DNA from: Pseudomonas viridiflava
GTDB lineage: Bacteria; Pseudomonadota; Gammaproteobacteria; Pseudomonadales; Pseudomonadaceae
Assembly: GCF_900601905.1 (NCBI RefSeq)
Contig: NZ_UWFA01000137.1
Coordinates: 124,001-188,000 of the forward strand
Direction of reading: 5' to 3'
Length of the DNA stretch: 64,000 nt
Part shown: piece by piece, positions 50,515 to 58,974 of the stretch
How the letters are laid out: each line of letters begins with the position of its first letter
Position numbering within the stretch: position 1 is the stretch's first letter
Position numbers and translations under genes: made by a program
The notes under the pieces: model-generated
The model's input: only the letters and a program-made list of their open reading frames with translations
The model's database searches: none
Told to the model about the DNA's origin: nothing

Positions 50515-50847
50515 ATGAGTCTGACCGAAGCCCGCTTTCACGATCTGGTCGATGCCACCCAGCAAGCGCTGGAAGACATTTTCGACGAGAGTGATCTGGA
50601 CCTGGATCTGGAAAATTCGGCTGGCGTACTGACCGTCAAGTTCGAAAATGGTACACAACTGATCTTCAGCCGCCAGGAGCCCCTGCGCCAGCTGTGGCTC
50701 GCAGCGCGTTCCGGCGGTTTCCACTTCGACTATGACGAAGAAGAGAAACGCTGGGTCTGTGACTCAAGCGATGAGCTGCTGAGCGAAATGCTCGCACGCA
50801 TCACCCAGGAGCAGGCGGGCGTTGAGCTCGACTTCGACGAAATCTGA
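50515..50847 (+). CDS. cyaY: Iron-sulfur cluster donor/regulator frataxin CyaY
   Basis: 110 residues, usual length. The acidic first helix (ALEDIFDESDLDLDLE) binds iron; QEPLRQLWLAARSGGFHFDY is the conserved beta-sheet tip. It modulates IscS in iron-sulfur cluster assembly. It is divergent from lppL and its stop overlaps the DUF1289 start. Confidence 0.94.
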   Translation: MSLTEARFHDLVDATQQALEDIFDESDLDLDLENSAGVLTVKFENGTQLIFSRQEPLRQLWLAARSGGFHFDYDEEEKRWVCDSSDELLSEMLARITQEQAGVELDFDEI

Positions 50848-51095
50848 TGGTGGCCGCGACCTCTGCCCCCGTCCGGCCACCCAAGCCGCTGTTCAGCAAC
50901 GTCAGCCCGGCCGTGCCCTCGCCCTGCATCAGCACGTGCCGACTGGACGAGCAAAAAGTCTGCCTTGGCTGCTTCCGCCACGTGGAAGACATCCGCGAAT
51001 GGCGCTCGGCCGACGACGACCGGCGCCGCCAGATTCGGGCCAGCGCCGATGCCCGTCGCGCCGCAACTGATCTGAATCAGCCGACCGACGCTTAG
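50847..51095 (+). CDS. DUF1289 family protein
   Basis: 82 residues. Contains the DUF1289 cysteine motif SPCISTCRLDEQKVCLGCFR with four cysteines, likely metal-binding, followed by HVEDIREW. Its ATG overlaps the cyaY stop (TGATG), pointing to translational coupling. Function unknown. Confidence 0.85.
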   Translation: MVAATSAPVRPPKPLFSNVSPAVPSPCISTCRLDEQKVCLGCFRHVEDIREWRSADDDRRRQIRASADARRAATDLNQPTDA

Positions 51096-51168
51096 CAGGC
51101 CCGGCGGCTTGTGTATTGTCTGGGCTGTGTTAGTGTCCAGACATGCTTCAACCAAAGAAGCCTCCCAG

Positions 51169-51203
51169 AACCCCGCCCACATCGGCGGGGTTTTGCTTTA
51201 TGC
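51169..51203 (+). terminator. Hairpin upstream of rnk
   Basis: AACCCCGCC / GGCGGGGTT with a T-rich tail (TTTTGCTTT), 75 bp beyond the DUF1289 stop and 25 bp before the rnk start. It should end the cyaY-DUF1289 transcript. Confidence 0.75.
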
Positions 51204-51226
51204 CGCGCAGAAAAAGGAGTCAGCCC

Positions 51227-51633
51227 ATGACGACTGCACCTTCCATCATCCTCACCCGCCTGGACGTGCAGCGTCTTGAGCAACTGATCGACAGCCTGGA
51301 CGAATCCACGCCCGGCGTTCTGGCCCTGCAAGCCGAGTTGGACCCGCCGAGCAGGTGGTCGGCCACGATGAAGTACCTGCGGGCGTGGTGACCATGAACT
51401 CGCGCGTGCATTGTCGCGAAGAAGTCAGCGGCAAGGATTACCACCTTAAACTGGTCTACCCGCAAGACACCGGTGCCGAAGGCACTGTTTCGATCCTCGC
51501 GCCAGTAGGCTCGGCCTTATTGGGCCTGCAGGTCGGCCAACACATCGACTGGCCCGCCCCCGGCGGCAAAACCCTGAAGCTGACACTGCTCGCTGTTGAA
51601 TATCAGCCGGAAGCAGCAGGGGAATATCAGTAA
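51227..51633 (+). pseudogene. rnk: Nucleoside diphosphate kinase regulator Rnk, frameshifted
   Basis: Rnk regulates nucleoside diphosphate kinase and GreA-like RNA polymerase access. The intact family is about 135 residues; here the coding region is split. The first part (from ATG 51227, GGAG upstream) runs MTTAPSIILTRLDVQRLEQL up to QAELD (about residue 38), then shifts to a frame ending at TGA 51391. The second part continues in the -1 frame (VVGHDEVPAGVVTMNS to 51633). A single-base deletion near 51343-51348 (expected GACCGCGCCGAG, seen GACCCGCCGAG) restores one 135-residue product. Either a real mutation or a sequencing error. Confidence 0.85.
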
Positions 51634-51657
51634 GAGCGGCTCGGCTCGATCGATTCG

Positions 51658-51736
51658 CAGGAGCGGCTTTAGCCGCGAAGATACCAGTTCATGCAATGAC
51701 ATCTTCACGATCTCTCGCGGCTAAAGCCGCTCCTAC
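51658..51736. repeat. REPIN (GCAGGAGCGGCTTTAGCCGC type)
   Basis: Arms CAGGAGCGGCTTTAGCCGCG and CGCGGCTAAAGCCGCTCCTA with an inner GAAGAT/ATCTTC match, between rnk and the convergent LysE gene. Same class as 21467-21554. Confidence 0.9.
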
Positions 51737-51754
51737 GGTCTTTCCATTACCGCA

Positions 51755-52381
51755 TCAGGCCTTATGCAACGTCGCCAGAAAACCCGCTGCGCCGACAAAC
51801 AAACCGGCAAAGGTGCGGTTCATGCGGCGCTGTTGTTTCGGGGTTTTCAAGGCTCGCAGCACGCGCGCAGCCAGGCCGGTGTAGCCCGCCATGACGATCA
51901 GGTCGACCACAACCATGGTCGCGGCAATGATCAGGTATTGGGCGAACAGCGGCGCTTGCGGGTCAATGAATTGCGGCAGGATCGCCAGGATGAACACCAT
52001 CGCTTTAGGGTTGCTGATGTTGACCAGGAAGCCGCGAGTGACCAGTGCCAGAGGCTTGCCAATCGGTCGAATCGCCGAATCCTCGGACAGGTCCACAGGC
52101 AACGCTCGCCATTGCTTGATGCCCAGATAAACCAGGTACGCCACACCAAACCACTTGATCAGCGTGAACGCCATGTCCGACGCGGCAAGCACCGCGCCCA
52201 GGCCTGCGGCCACAATTGCGATCTGCACCACCAGCGCCACTTGCAGGCCCAGGGCGTTCCAGTAACCGCGCCAGAATCCGTAGCGCAATCCGCTGGACAT
52301 CGACGCAATGGCGCCAGCGCCCGGGGAAAGGCTGATCACCCAACACGCCGCGAAGAAAGCCAGCCACGTTTCTAAAGACAT
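51755..52381 (-). CDS. LysE/RhtB family translocator
   Basis: 208 residues with about six membrane segments. Start MSLETWLAFFAACWVISLSPGAGAIASMSSGLRYG is the RhtB-type signature. It is distinct from the LysE protein at 39430. Members export amino acids such as homoserine, threonine or leucine; the substrate is not predictable. It is convergent with rnk. Confidence 0.85.
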   Translation of the reverse strand: MSLETWLAFFAACWVISLSPGAGAIASMSSGLRYGFWRGYWNALGLQVALVVQIAIVAAGLGAVLAASDMAFTLIKWFGVAYLVYLGIKQWRALPVDLSEDSAIRPIGKPLALVTRGFLVNISNPKAMVFILAILPQFIDPQAPLFAQYLIIAATMVVVDLIVMAGYTGLAARVLRALKTPKQQRRMNRTFAGLFVGAAGFLATLHKA

Positions 52382-52469
52382 TCCACACCTCGGACAGACA
52401 CCAATGCCCGATAAACTAGTAGCTTCTCGGGTAATTGACTAGCATCTGCAGGGGTGGCGCAGAGAAATA

Positions 52470-53060
52470 TTACTGATCAGCCGTTTTCTCGACGGTGATC
52501 GTCGGGAAACCATCGGTACCGCGCCAGCGACGAACCGACTTCTGGAAGAACTGACTGTTGGGCACTTGCACCAGGGCTCCGCCCAATTCGGGCGGTTCGA
52601 TCAGGGTGGTAAACATCAGATTGATTTCCACCACGCGGCCTTTGACGCCAGGCTTGTCGAGGGTATCTACCAGCTCGACCACGTCACCGATGCGAAACGG
52701 GCCAATGGTGTAGATCAGCACTGCGCACAGCAGGTTGGACAGCACACTCCACATGGCGAAGAACGCCACGGCCGCCACTGCAACAAAGCCTGAAAGTGCC
52801 GTCCACAACACCGTCGCCGAGACACCCAGCCGACCGAGCACGATCACGAACGCGCTGCCCATGATGAACCAGCGCAAACCACCCCGCAGGGGCATCAGCA
52901 GCTCTGGCGGCAGCGGATAACGCTCGCCAAGCCGAGTCAGAAAGCGCCCCACCAGCCGCTGCGCAATGTAGCCGGCCAACAGAATCAGCAGGATCTGCAC
53001 ACCCAGAAAGATCGGTTCGACCCATGCCGGAGGAACCGGCAACCACCCTAGCGCTTCCAT
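52470..53060 (-). CDS. MscS family mechanosensitive ion channel (small)
   Basis: 196 residues from ATG 53060 (MEALGWLPVPPAW); upstream start codons overlap the ABC-F gene. Three membrane helices (about 16-34, 56-78, 85-120), with the pore-lining helix rich in Ala/Gly (GFVAVAAVAFFAMW), then the beta domain (IGPFRIGDVVELVDT). Shorter than E. coli MscS (286), so the C-terminal cytoplasmic vestibule is reduced. Such proteins release solutes on osmotic downshift. It follows the ABC-F gene by 16 bp. Confidence 0.85.
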   Translation of the reverse strand: MEALGWLPVPPAWVEPIFLGVQILLILLAGYIAQRLVGRFLTRLGERYPLPPELLMPLRGGLRWFIMGSAFVIVLGRLGVSATVLWTALSGFVAVAAVAFFAMWSVLSNLLCAVLIYTIGPFRIGDVVELVDTLDKPGVKGRVVEINLMFTTLIEPPELGGALVQVPNSQFFQKSVRRWRGTDGFPTITVEKTADQ

Positions 53061-53076
53061 CAGCCCTTCAACCCCA

Positions 53077-54987
53077 TCAAGACAATGCTTCCAGCTCGGC
53101 CTGCATCGACTCCAGCAGCTCCAGAGATTCCATCCAGGCCTCTTCCAGCTCGGACTCACTGACTTTCAACCTGGCCTGTTCGGCCAGCAGATCGCGCAAT
53201 TTGTCTTTGTTGGCCGCTTCGTAATTGGCGCTGTCGGCCAATGCGGCCTCAACCTTGGCGAGCTTCTCGTGCAGCAGGCCAAGGTCGCGCTCAAGCTTGT
53301 CAGCCTGCTTCTTGTGCGGAGCCAGTTGCTGACGCAGTGCCGCAGCCTGTTGGCGCTGGGCCTTCTTGTCGGTTTTGTCGACGTTCAGCGGCGTGTTGCT
53401 GACCGGCGCGTTGCGCAATCGGTAGTCCACCAGCCAGCGGGCGTAATCTTCGAGGTCGCCATCGAACTCCTGCACCCGGCCATCGGCAACCAGCAGGAAT
53501 TCGTCGGTGGTGCTCTTGAGCAAATGCCTGTCGTGAGACACCACCAGAACCGCGCCACTGAATTCCTGCAGGGCCATGGTCAATGCCAGGCGCATCTCCA
53601 GATCCAAGTGGTTAGTCGGTTCATCGAGCAGCAATAGGTTAGGTCGGTCCCAGGCAATCAGCGACAAGGCCAGACGGGCTTTTTCGCCACCGGAGAAGTT
53701 CAGCACCGGCTCATCCAGACGCGCGCCACGGAAATCGAAACCGCCGAGGAAGTCACGCAACGTTTGCTCGCGCTCGGTCGGCGCAATGCGTTGCAGGTGC
53801 AGCAGCGGGCTGGCCTTGGAGTCCAGCGAATCCAGCTGATGCTGGGCGAAGTAACCGACCACGGTGTTTTCACCGCGAACCAGACGGCCGCTCAGTGGCT
53901 CAAGTTCACCGCAGAGGTTTTTGATCAGCGTTGATTTACCCGCGCCGTTTGGCCCCAGCAAACCGATACGCGCACCCGGCGTCAGTTGCAGTTTGACCTT
54001 CTCCAGCACAGCACGGTCGCCGTAGCCCAAACGCGCATCAGCCATATCCAGCAGCGGGCTGGAGATTTTGGTCGACTCGCGGAAGGTGAAGTCGAACGGC
54101 GAATCGACGTGGGCCGCCGACAGCTCTTCCATGCGCTCCAACGCCTTGATACGGCTCTGCGCCTGCTTGGCCTTGGTAGCCTGAGCCTTGAAGCGCGTGA
54201 TGAATTTCTCCATGTGCGCGCGCTGCGCCTGCTGCTTGTCGTAGGCCTGTTGCTGCTGGGCCAGACGCTCGGCGCGGGCGCGTTCGAATGCGCTGTAGCC
54301 GCCGCGATAGAGGGTGATCTTGCGCTGTTCGACGTGGGCCACATGATCGACCACGACATCGAGGAAATCCCGGTCGTGAGAAATCAGCAGCAGGGTGCCC
54401 GGATAGCTTTTGAGCCAGTCCTCAAGCCAGAGGATCGCGTCGAGGTCCAAGTGGTTGGTGGGTTCGTCGAGCAGCAGCAGGTCCGATGGGCACATCAGGG
54501 CCTGCGCCAGGTTCAGACGCATCCGCCAGCCACCGGAAAAGTCCGCAACCGGCTTGTCCATCTGCTCGTTGGTGAAACCCAGCCCGGCCAGCAGCTTGCG
54601 AGCGCGAGCGTCAGCGGTGTAGCCGTCGGCGCTGTCCAGTTCGGAGTGCATGCGCGCTTGCGCACCGCCGTCCTGAGCGGCTTCGGCTGCAGCCAGCAGA
54701 CGCTGCACCTCGCGCAGGCGCTGGTCGCCGTCGAGCACATAGTCCACGGCGATGCGATCGAGGGTATCGATCTCCTGGCGCATGTGGGCGATACGCCAAT
54801 CGGCCGGTAGCAGACAGTCGCCCGAATCCGGGGTCAACTCACCCAGAAGCAAAGCGAACAGGCTGGATTTGCCGGCGCCATTGGCACCGATCAGGCCGGC
54901 TTTCTGACCGGCGTGCAGGGTCAGCTCGGCGTCTTCTAGCAGACGTTGCGGGCCACGCTGTAAGGTAAGGCTTTGAAGTCGAATCAT
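53077..54987 (-). CDS. ABC-F family ATPase (YheS/PA5252 type)
   Basis: 636 residues from ATG 54987 (MIRLQSLTLQRGPQRLLEDA). Two ABC cassettes: Walker A GANGAGKSSL near 34-43 and GPNGAGKSTL near 347-356; signature motifs FSGGWRMRLNLAQAL and FSGGEKARLALSLI. No membrane domain, so it acts on ribosomes. ABC-F proteins relieve stalled translation. The long linker between cassettes and the C-terminal helix (KLERDLGLLHEKLAKVEAAL) agree with the YheS group. Confidence 0.92.
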   Translation of the reverse strand: MIRLQSLTLQRGPQRLLEDAELTLHAGQKAGLIGANGAGKSSLFALLLGELTPDSGDCLLPADWRIAHMRQEIDTLDRIAVDYVLDGDQRLREVQRLLAAAEAAQDGGAQARMHSELDSADGYTADARARKLLAGLGFTNEQMDKPVADFSGGWRMRLNLAQALMCPSDLLLLDEPTNHLDLDAILWLEDWLKSYPGTLLLISHDRDFLDVVVDHVAHVEQRKITLYRGGYSAFERARAERLAQQQQAYDKQQAQRAHMEKFITRFKAQATKAKQAQSRIKALERMEELSAAHVDSPFDFTFRESTKISSPLLDMADARLGYGDRAVLEKVKLQLTPGARIGLLGPNGAGKSTLIKNLCGELEPLSGRLVRGENTVVGYFAQHQLDSLDSKASPLLHLQRIAPTEREQTLRDFLGGFDFRGARLDEPVLNFSGGEKARLALSLIAWDRPNLLLLDEPTNHLDLEMRLALTMALQEFSGAVLVVSHDRHLLKSTTDEFLLVADGRVQEFDGDLEDYARWLVDYRLRNAPVSNTPLNVDKTDKKAQRQQAAALRQQLAPHKKQADKLERDLGLLHEKLAKVEAALADSANYEAANKDKLRDLLAEQARLKVSESELEEAWMESLELLESMQAELEALS

Positions 54988-55033
54988 AATGGCGGCGGAG
55001 TCTACCAGCTTCGTCTCAAACAGGTAGCTCACT

Positions 55034-55498
55034 ATGCCCTCAGACCTTTGGAGTTTCACCCTTGATTTGTATGCCCGGCCGGGGGTCGAGCAGGCCTGCC
55101 TGGAGCTGCAGGCCAGCGGGGCCAATGTCTGCGCGTTGCTATGCGGCGCCTGGCTGACCCAGCACGGGATTGAGTGCAATTCACAGCGCCTACTGGAAAT
55201 CGGACTATTAACCCGCCCCTGGGAGGATGCGGTCGTGAGCCCGCTTCGACAATTGCGCACGCAATGGCGCGACGCCGCGCAACTGGACCGGCCTCTGGGG
55301 TTGCTGCGAGAGCAAATCAAGGCACTGGAACTGGCTGCGGAACGGGAATTGATTTCGCGACTGGAAGCGATGAGTCAGAACTGGGAAGTGGCCCAGACGG
55401 CAGACCAACCGGACTGGTTGACTGGACTGGCAGGCGAAGCCGCCAGGCAAAAGCGCGGCGCGCTGCAAGTGCTGCGCGCCGCGCTGAACCGACCTTAG
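55034..55498 (+). CDS. TIGR02444 family protein (DUF2390)
   Basis: 154 residues. Start MPSDLWSFTLDLYARPGVEQACLEL matches TIGR02444. The family is widespread in gammaproteobacteria, with a role not known. It is divergent from the ABC-F gene (46-bp gap). Its last 4 bp (55495-55498) overlap the end of algP, tail to tail. Confidence 0.82.
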   Translation: MPSDLWSFTLDLYARPGVEQACLELQASGANVCALLCGAWLTQHGIECNSQRLLEIGLLTRPWEDAVVSPLRQLRTQWRDAAQLDRPLGLLREQIKALELAAERELISRLEAMSQNWEVAQTADQPDWLTGLAGEAARQKRGALQVLRAALNRP

Positions 55499-56466
55499 GA
55501 AGCGCTGGTTGGGGTGGTGTTGCCGGTCACCGGTGCAGCAGCTGTCGACGGGCTAGCGGCTGGTACGCTGGCCGCGGGTGTCGCCGACGTAGCAGGCTTT
55601 GCAGCGGCTGGCTTGGCAGCCGGTTTGGCTGGCGCCCTGGCCGGGGCCTTGACGGCTGGCTTGGCGGCGGCTTTCACCGGTGCCTTGGCCGCGGTTGGTT
55701 TTGCAGCAGGTTTAGCGGCTGGCTTGGCAGCGGCAAGTTTCGCAGCAGGCTTGGCAGGCGCTTTCGCGGCAGCAGGTTTGGCAGCTGCAGTTTTGGCCGG
55801 GGCTTTTGCCGCTGCGGTTTTAGCCGGGGCTTTGGCGGCTGGCTTGACGGCAGTTGCAGCAGGCTTGCTAGCAGGTGCCTTGGCAGCAGCTGGCTTGGCG
55901 GCTGGTTTCGCAACCGGCTTGGCCGCTGCGACTTTGGTCGTCGCTTTGACTGGAGCTTTTGCCGGCGCTTTTGCAGCTGCAGCTTTGGTGGCTACTGCCT
56001 TCGCAGGCGTGGCCTTGGCCGGAGCGACCTTGGTTGGGGAGACTTTGGCAGGTGCCGGTTTTGCAGCGCGAGTACTCAACGCTTTGCTGACGGCTTCCTG
56101 AACACGACCCACACCCTGAGCAAGTTTCAGGCTTTCCTGAGAATCGCGCTTGAGTTGCAGAATGTAGCCGCGGGTTTCGGTCTGGCGCGCTTTCAGGGCG
56201 TCGAGCAATTCTTCCAGTTCAGCAACAGCAGTCTTGGCCTTGGCCTGCGCCTTGGCTTTGCCAACGCTGGCAGCGTCTTGCAGCTTGGTGCGCGAATTGT
56301 GCAGTTTCTCCTGAGCCTTGCCGCGTTGCTTTTCGAGCTTGGCGAGCAGTTTTTCCGCGTCGGCCAATGCTTGCGAGCAGGCATTTTCAAGATGCTCAAG
56401 CAGGCTGCTCGACAGTTGTTGAAGCAAATGCAACGGGGTATTTACTGGCTTCTTTTTGGCCGACAT
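55495..56466 (-). CDS. algP: Histone H1-like, KPAA-rich regulator AlgP
   Basis: 323 residues. The N-terminal half (about 1-125) is helical and mildly charged, with MSAKKKPVNTPLHLLQQLSS. The C-terminal part (about 130-300) is almost only Ala, Lys and Pro in AKPAA/AAKAPAK repeats, like histone H1 tails, so it is DNA-binding by charge. AlgP (AlgR3) affects alginate gene expression in P. aeruginosa. Repeat number varies among strains because the repeated DNA slips. Confidence 0.92.
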   Translation of the reverse strand: MSAKKKPVNTPLHLLQQLSSSLLEHLENACSQALADAEKLLAKLEKQRGKAQEKLHNSRTKLQDAASVGKAKAQAKAKTAVAELEELLDALKARQTETRGYILQLKRDSQESLKLAQGVGRVQEAVSKALSTRAAKPAPAKVSPTKVAPAKATPAKAVATKAAAAKAPAKAPVKATTKVAAAKPVAKPAAKPAAAKAPASKPAATAVKPAAKAPAKTAAAKAPAKTAAAKPAAAKAPAKPAAKLAAAKPAAKPAAKPTAAKAPVKAAAKPAVKAPARAPAKPAAKPAAAKPATSATPAASVPAASPSTAAAPVTGNTTPTSAS

Positions 56467-56683
56467 GACTTACCTCCTGACTGACTGAATTGCGGCTCAT
56501 ACTAGACCTCTGCCCGCACCGCCGCTAGGGCATCTTGACACTACAAAAAGCGCCCTGTTGCATGCTCGACAAAATGCTTGTCGCCAGGCTCTGGAAGCTG
56601 CTGCAGAATCCCTCGCAAAATACCCCCCACACACGGCCAATTGCACTGGCATAATCGCTGCCTTCCCAGGCCGGAGAGCATTC

Positions 56684-57361
56684 ATGTCGCGCTACCTGTT
56701 AACGTCGCTGTTCCTCTTGTTACCGGTCGTTCAGGTCGCGCACGCCGCTCCCTCGAGCGAGTCTCACGATCTTGCTTACAGCCTGGGCGCGAGCCTGGGT
56801 GAACGCCTGCATCAGGAAGTCCCGGATCTCGATCTGAAGGCCTTGATGGAAGGTCTTCAGCAGGCTTACAAAGGCGAACCGCTGGCGATCAAGAAAGATC
56901 GCATGGAGCAAATCCTCAGCGAGCACGATGCCGAAGTTGCCCAGGCCGAGGCCTCAGGCACCATCGCCCCGCAAAGCGAAGCGGCGCTGGAGGTGGAGCA
57001 CCGGTTCATGGCCAGCGAAAAGGCCAAACCCGGCGTCACCGAACTGGCCGACGGCATCCTGATGACTGAGCTCAAGCCAGGCACCGGTCCCAAGCCCAAC
57101 ATCGATGGTCGAGTGCAGGTCCGTTATGTCGGCCGTTTGCCCGACGGCACGGTCTTCGATCAGAGCGCGCAACCCCAGTGGTTCCGGCTGGACAGCGTAA
57201 TCAGCGGCTGGACCACCGCCCTGCAAAACATGCCGGTCGGTGCCAAATGGCGGCTGGTCATTCCTTCGGCCGAAGCCTATGGCGCAGAAGGCGCAGGGGA
57301 TCTGATCGACCCGTTCACGCCGCTGGTGTTTGAAATCGAATTGGTAGGGGTTGGGCAGTAA
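56684..57361 (+). CDS. FKBP-type peptidyl-prolyl cis-trans isomerase (Mip-like)
   Basis: 225 residues from ATG 56684 (MSRYLLTSLFLLLPVVQVAHA); an upstream ATG adds 42 unmatched residues. Signal peptide (1-22), a helical dimerisation region (about 25-115), then the FKBP fold (about 120-225) with VQVRYVGRLPDGTVFDQS and PVGAKWRLVIPSAEAYGA. Periplasmic or outer-membrane protein folding factor similar to Mip and FklB. It lies next to algP, as in P. aeruginosa. A half REP (57375-57398) follows. Confidence 0.9.
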   Translation: MSRYLLTSLFLLLPVVQVAHAAPSSESHDLAYSLGASLGERLHQEVPDLDLKALMEGLQQAYKGEPLAIKKDRMEQILSEHDAEVAQAEASGTIAPQSEAALEVEHRFMASEKAKPGVTELADGILMTELKPGTGPKPNIDGRVQVRYVGRLPDGTVFDQSAQPQWFRLDSVISGWTTALQNMPVGAKWRLVIPSAEAYGAEGAGDLIDPFTPLVFEIELVGVGQ

Positions 57362-57374
57362 GCACCCTCTGCGC

Positions 57375-57398
57375 TGGAGCGGCTTTAGCCGCGAGGGG
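57375..57398. repeat. Single half-REP
   Basis: TGGAGCGGCTTTAGCCGCGA, one arm of the GGAGCGGCTTTAGCCGCG class without an inverted partner, just after the FKBP stop. Confidence 0.65.
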
Positions 57399-57423
57399 CC
57401 GGGACAATCGCCGCACCAGCTAA

Positions 57424-57455
57424 TAAAAAAGGGCGCAAAATGCGCCCCTTTTTTA
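57424..57455. terminator. Bidirectional terminator between FKBP gene and algQ
   Basis: AAAAAAGGGCGCA / TGCGCCCCTTTTTTA: stem with A-run and T-run on either side, usable by both convergent genes. Confidence 0.88.
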
Positions 57456-57477
57456 TTGCTGCAAATCGGCCGGATGA

Positions 57478-57951
57478 TCAAGCCTGAACAGCGAAATCTT
57501 CTTTATGCGAGTTGTGCAGCACCTCAATGAGGCAATCTTCGAGCTCAAAGCGCTCATGCAGCAAGCCACCGAGCTTGTTGAATTCCGCAGCAACAACCGT
57601 GCAGTCAGAGCAATCGCCCTTATCGCAGCGGTCGTTGAAGGCCAACGCTGATTCGGTGATGACTTTCAAGCGCGGGTAGATCGTATCCGCCAGCTCAAGA
57701 CCACGCTCATCTCTGAAAGCCTTGGCTTCACTGTTGAGTTGTTCGTAGATTTCGAAGTGGCCAGCCGAAACGTAATCGACCAGCACCTCACAAAAATTTT
57801 GCAAACCCTCACGGTCAGCGGCCAATGCTTCGGGCGTGTCGCCCAGAGCATCGTAGACACGAATCAGTTCAGAACGATCCTTCAACCAGCGGTCGATCAG
57901 CTGATTGACCCCGCCCCAGCGTTCCTGAGCATTCCGACAACTTTCCAACAT
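57478..57951 (-). CDS. algQ: Anti-sigma-70 factor Rsd/AlgQ
   Basis: 157 residues. Rsd-type signature: [30 protein letters not shown] and the cysteine cluster [11 protein letters not shown]. AlgQ/Rsd binds region 4 of the primary sigma factor and lowers its competition against others; in P. aeruginosa it affects alginate and siderophore genes. A terminator follows its stop. Identification is secure from length and context next to algP and dsbB. Confidence 0.92.
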   Translation of the reverse strand: MLESCRNAQERWGGVNQLIDRWLKDRSELIRVYDALGDTPEALAADREGLQNFCEVLVDYVSAGHFEIYEQLNSEAKAFRDERGLELADTIYPRLKVITESALAFNDRCDKGDCSDCTVVAAEFNKLGGLLHERFELEDCLIEVLHNSHKEDFAVQA

Positions 57952-58061
57952 GATGGTCTCTCTTCCCTTAAGGGTATGCAGCCTGCCAATGCCTGGGAAA
58001 ATCCGTCTGCCTAAGCGACGCAGGCTTGATCAACGGCAAATGGTGCATAGTTCCAATAACG

Positions 58062-58085
58062 CTGCGGGCCAGATTATGCCCGCAG
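58062..58085. repeat. Perfect 8-bp stem between algQ and dsbB
   Basis: CTGCGGGC-CAGATTAT-GCCCGCAG, a perfect hairpin in the 179-bp gap, 45 bp beyond the dsbB stop. It lacks a T-run, so it is a weak terminator or algQ leader hairpin. Confidence 0.4.
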
Positions 58086-58130
58086 GACCAGGCCATCAAG
58101 GTACGCAGGCGAGAAAGTTCATACAAGCGT

Positions 58131-58658
58131 TTAATCCCCGGCCCGACTTTCGGTTGTAGGCAAGGGGGCAGTCGCCATGAAAAGCCCGTACAGCGCGATC
58201 ACCGCCAAAGCCACGAATGCCAGCAGGCTCCACTCCGGCAGGCTGATACCAAACAGTGACCAGGTCACTTCGGCACAGAAAGCGGCATCCCCCAGCAAGC
58301 GATCAATAACACCGGACATCGAAAACATCTCCAGCAGACGCTCGAACCACGCAATGACCGGAATCACTTGGTCAGGCATCGCGGTCTGCAACCAGACCTG
58401 CCCCCAGGCCATCGCCGCACCCGCCAAGGCTGCCAACAGAATCAGAATGCTGTAACTGCGCACGCCAATACGGCCAGGTGCATGGACAGCTGCAATCAGG
58501 CCCAAAGCTGCAATCGCGATCAAGGCGCCACGCTGCAACCAGCACAAGGGGCAAGGCGAAACGCCGACTACACGCTGTAAATAAACGACTGAGCCTATGA
58601 TTGATGCACAGGCGATAAACACCAGGAAAAACAAGCAGCGCGCGCGGGCCAGATGCAT
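58131..58658 (-). CDS. dsbB: DsbB-family disulfide bond formation protein with incomplete cysteine set
   Basis: 175 residues from ATG 58658 (MHLARARCLFFLVFIACA). Four membrane helices. The first redox pair is present (C36, C39 in SPCPLCWLQR). The usual second periplasmic pair is incomplete: C128 (AAFCAEVTW) is seen, but its partner, expected about 25-30 residues earlier, is absent (PDQVIPVIAWFERLLEMF has none). DsbB normally oxidises DsbA and passes electrons to ubiquinone, needing all four cysteines. This paralogue may be altered. Position after algQ matches P. aeruginosa DsbH. Confidence 0.85.
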   Translation of the reverse strand: MHLARARCLFFLVFIACASIIGSVVYLQRVVGVSPCPLCWLQRGALIAIAALGLIAAVHAPGRIGVRSYSILILLAALAGAAMAWGQVWLQTAMPDQVIPVIAWFERLLEMFSMSGVIDRLLGDAAFCAEVTWSLFGISLPEWSLLAFVALAVIALYGLFMATAPLPTTESRAGD

Positions 58659-58974
58659 GGAAATTCCGTAACAAGAAACGAAGGAGGTTACGGTAGAGGA
58701 AAGGCCACAGCCCTTACAAGGCGCAGCGGTGCGGATATTTCCGTATGTTGAGAGGGTTTTAACGACTAAGGAATAGGACTTCCGGAGTCTGGTTTGAGCG
58801 AAAAGAATTACAGAAACCAAATCCGCAGGAAACTTCCTACAAATCAGTTCGAGATTCACAGTTCCTGTAGGAGCGAGCTTGCTCGCGAAGACTGCACCAT
58901 GACCGCCAGAAATTGATTGGCTGATCAACTTCGCGAGCAAGCTCGCTCCCACACCTCATGCATTTCCAATTGGC
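58659..58974. other. Intergenic region between dsbB and hemY
   Basis: 316 bp. Near dsbB a 7-bp inverted repeat (CCGTAAC/GTTACGG, 58666-58693) sits in its leader. A REPIN (58866-58953) fills the hemY end. No other gene is supported. Confidence 0.6.
58866..58953. repeat. REPIN (TGTAGGAGCGAGCTTGCTCGCGAAG type)
   Basis: Inverted arms TGTAGGAGCGAGCTTGCTCG (from 58866) and CGAGCAAGCTCGCTCCCACA (to 58953), 21 bp beyond the hemY stop. Confidence 0.92.

Noticed and set aside
55560-56060. Short repeats that could suggest a CRISPR or tandem array
   Set aside because: They are codons of the Lys-Pro-Ala-Ala tail of AlgP, with no regular spacers and an uninterrupted reading frame.
55514-56101. Alanine/glycine-rich frame opposite algP, looking like a membrane protein
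   Set aside because: It is the complement of the KPAA repeats of algP, so the apparent hydrophobic protein is an artefact of repeated codons.
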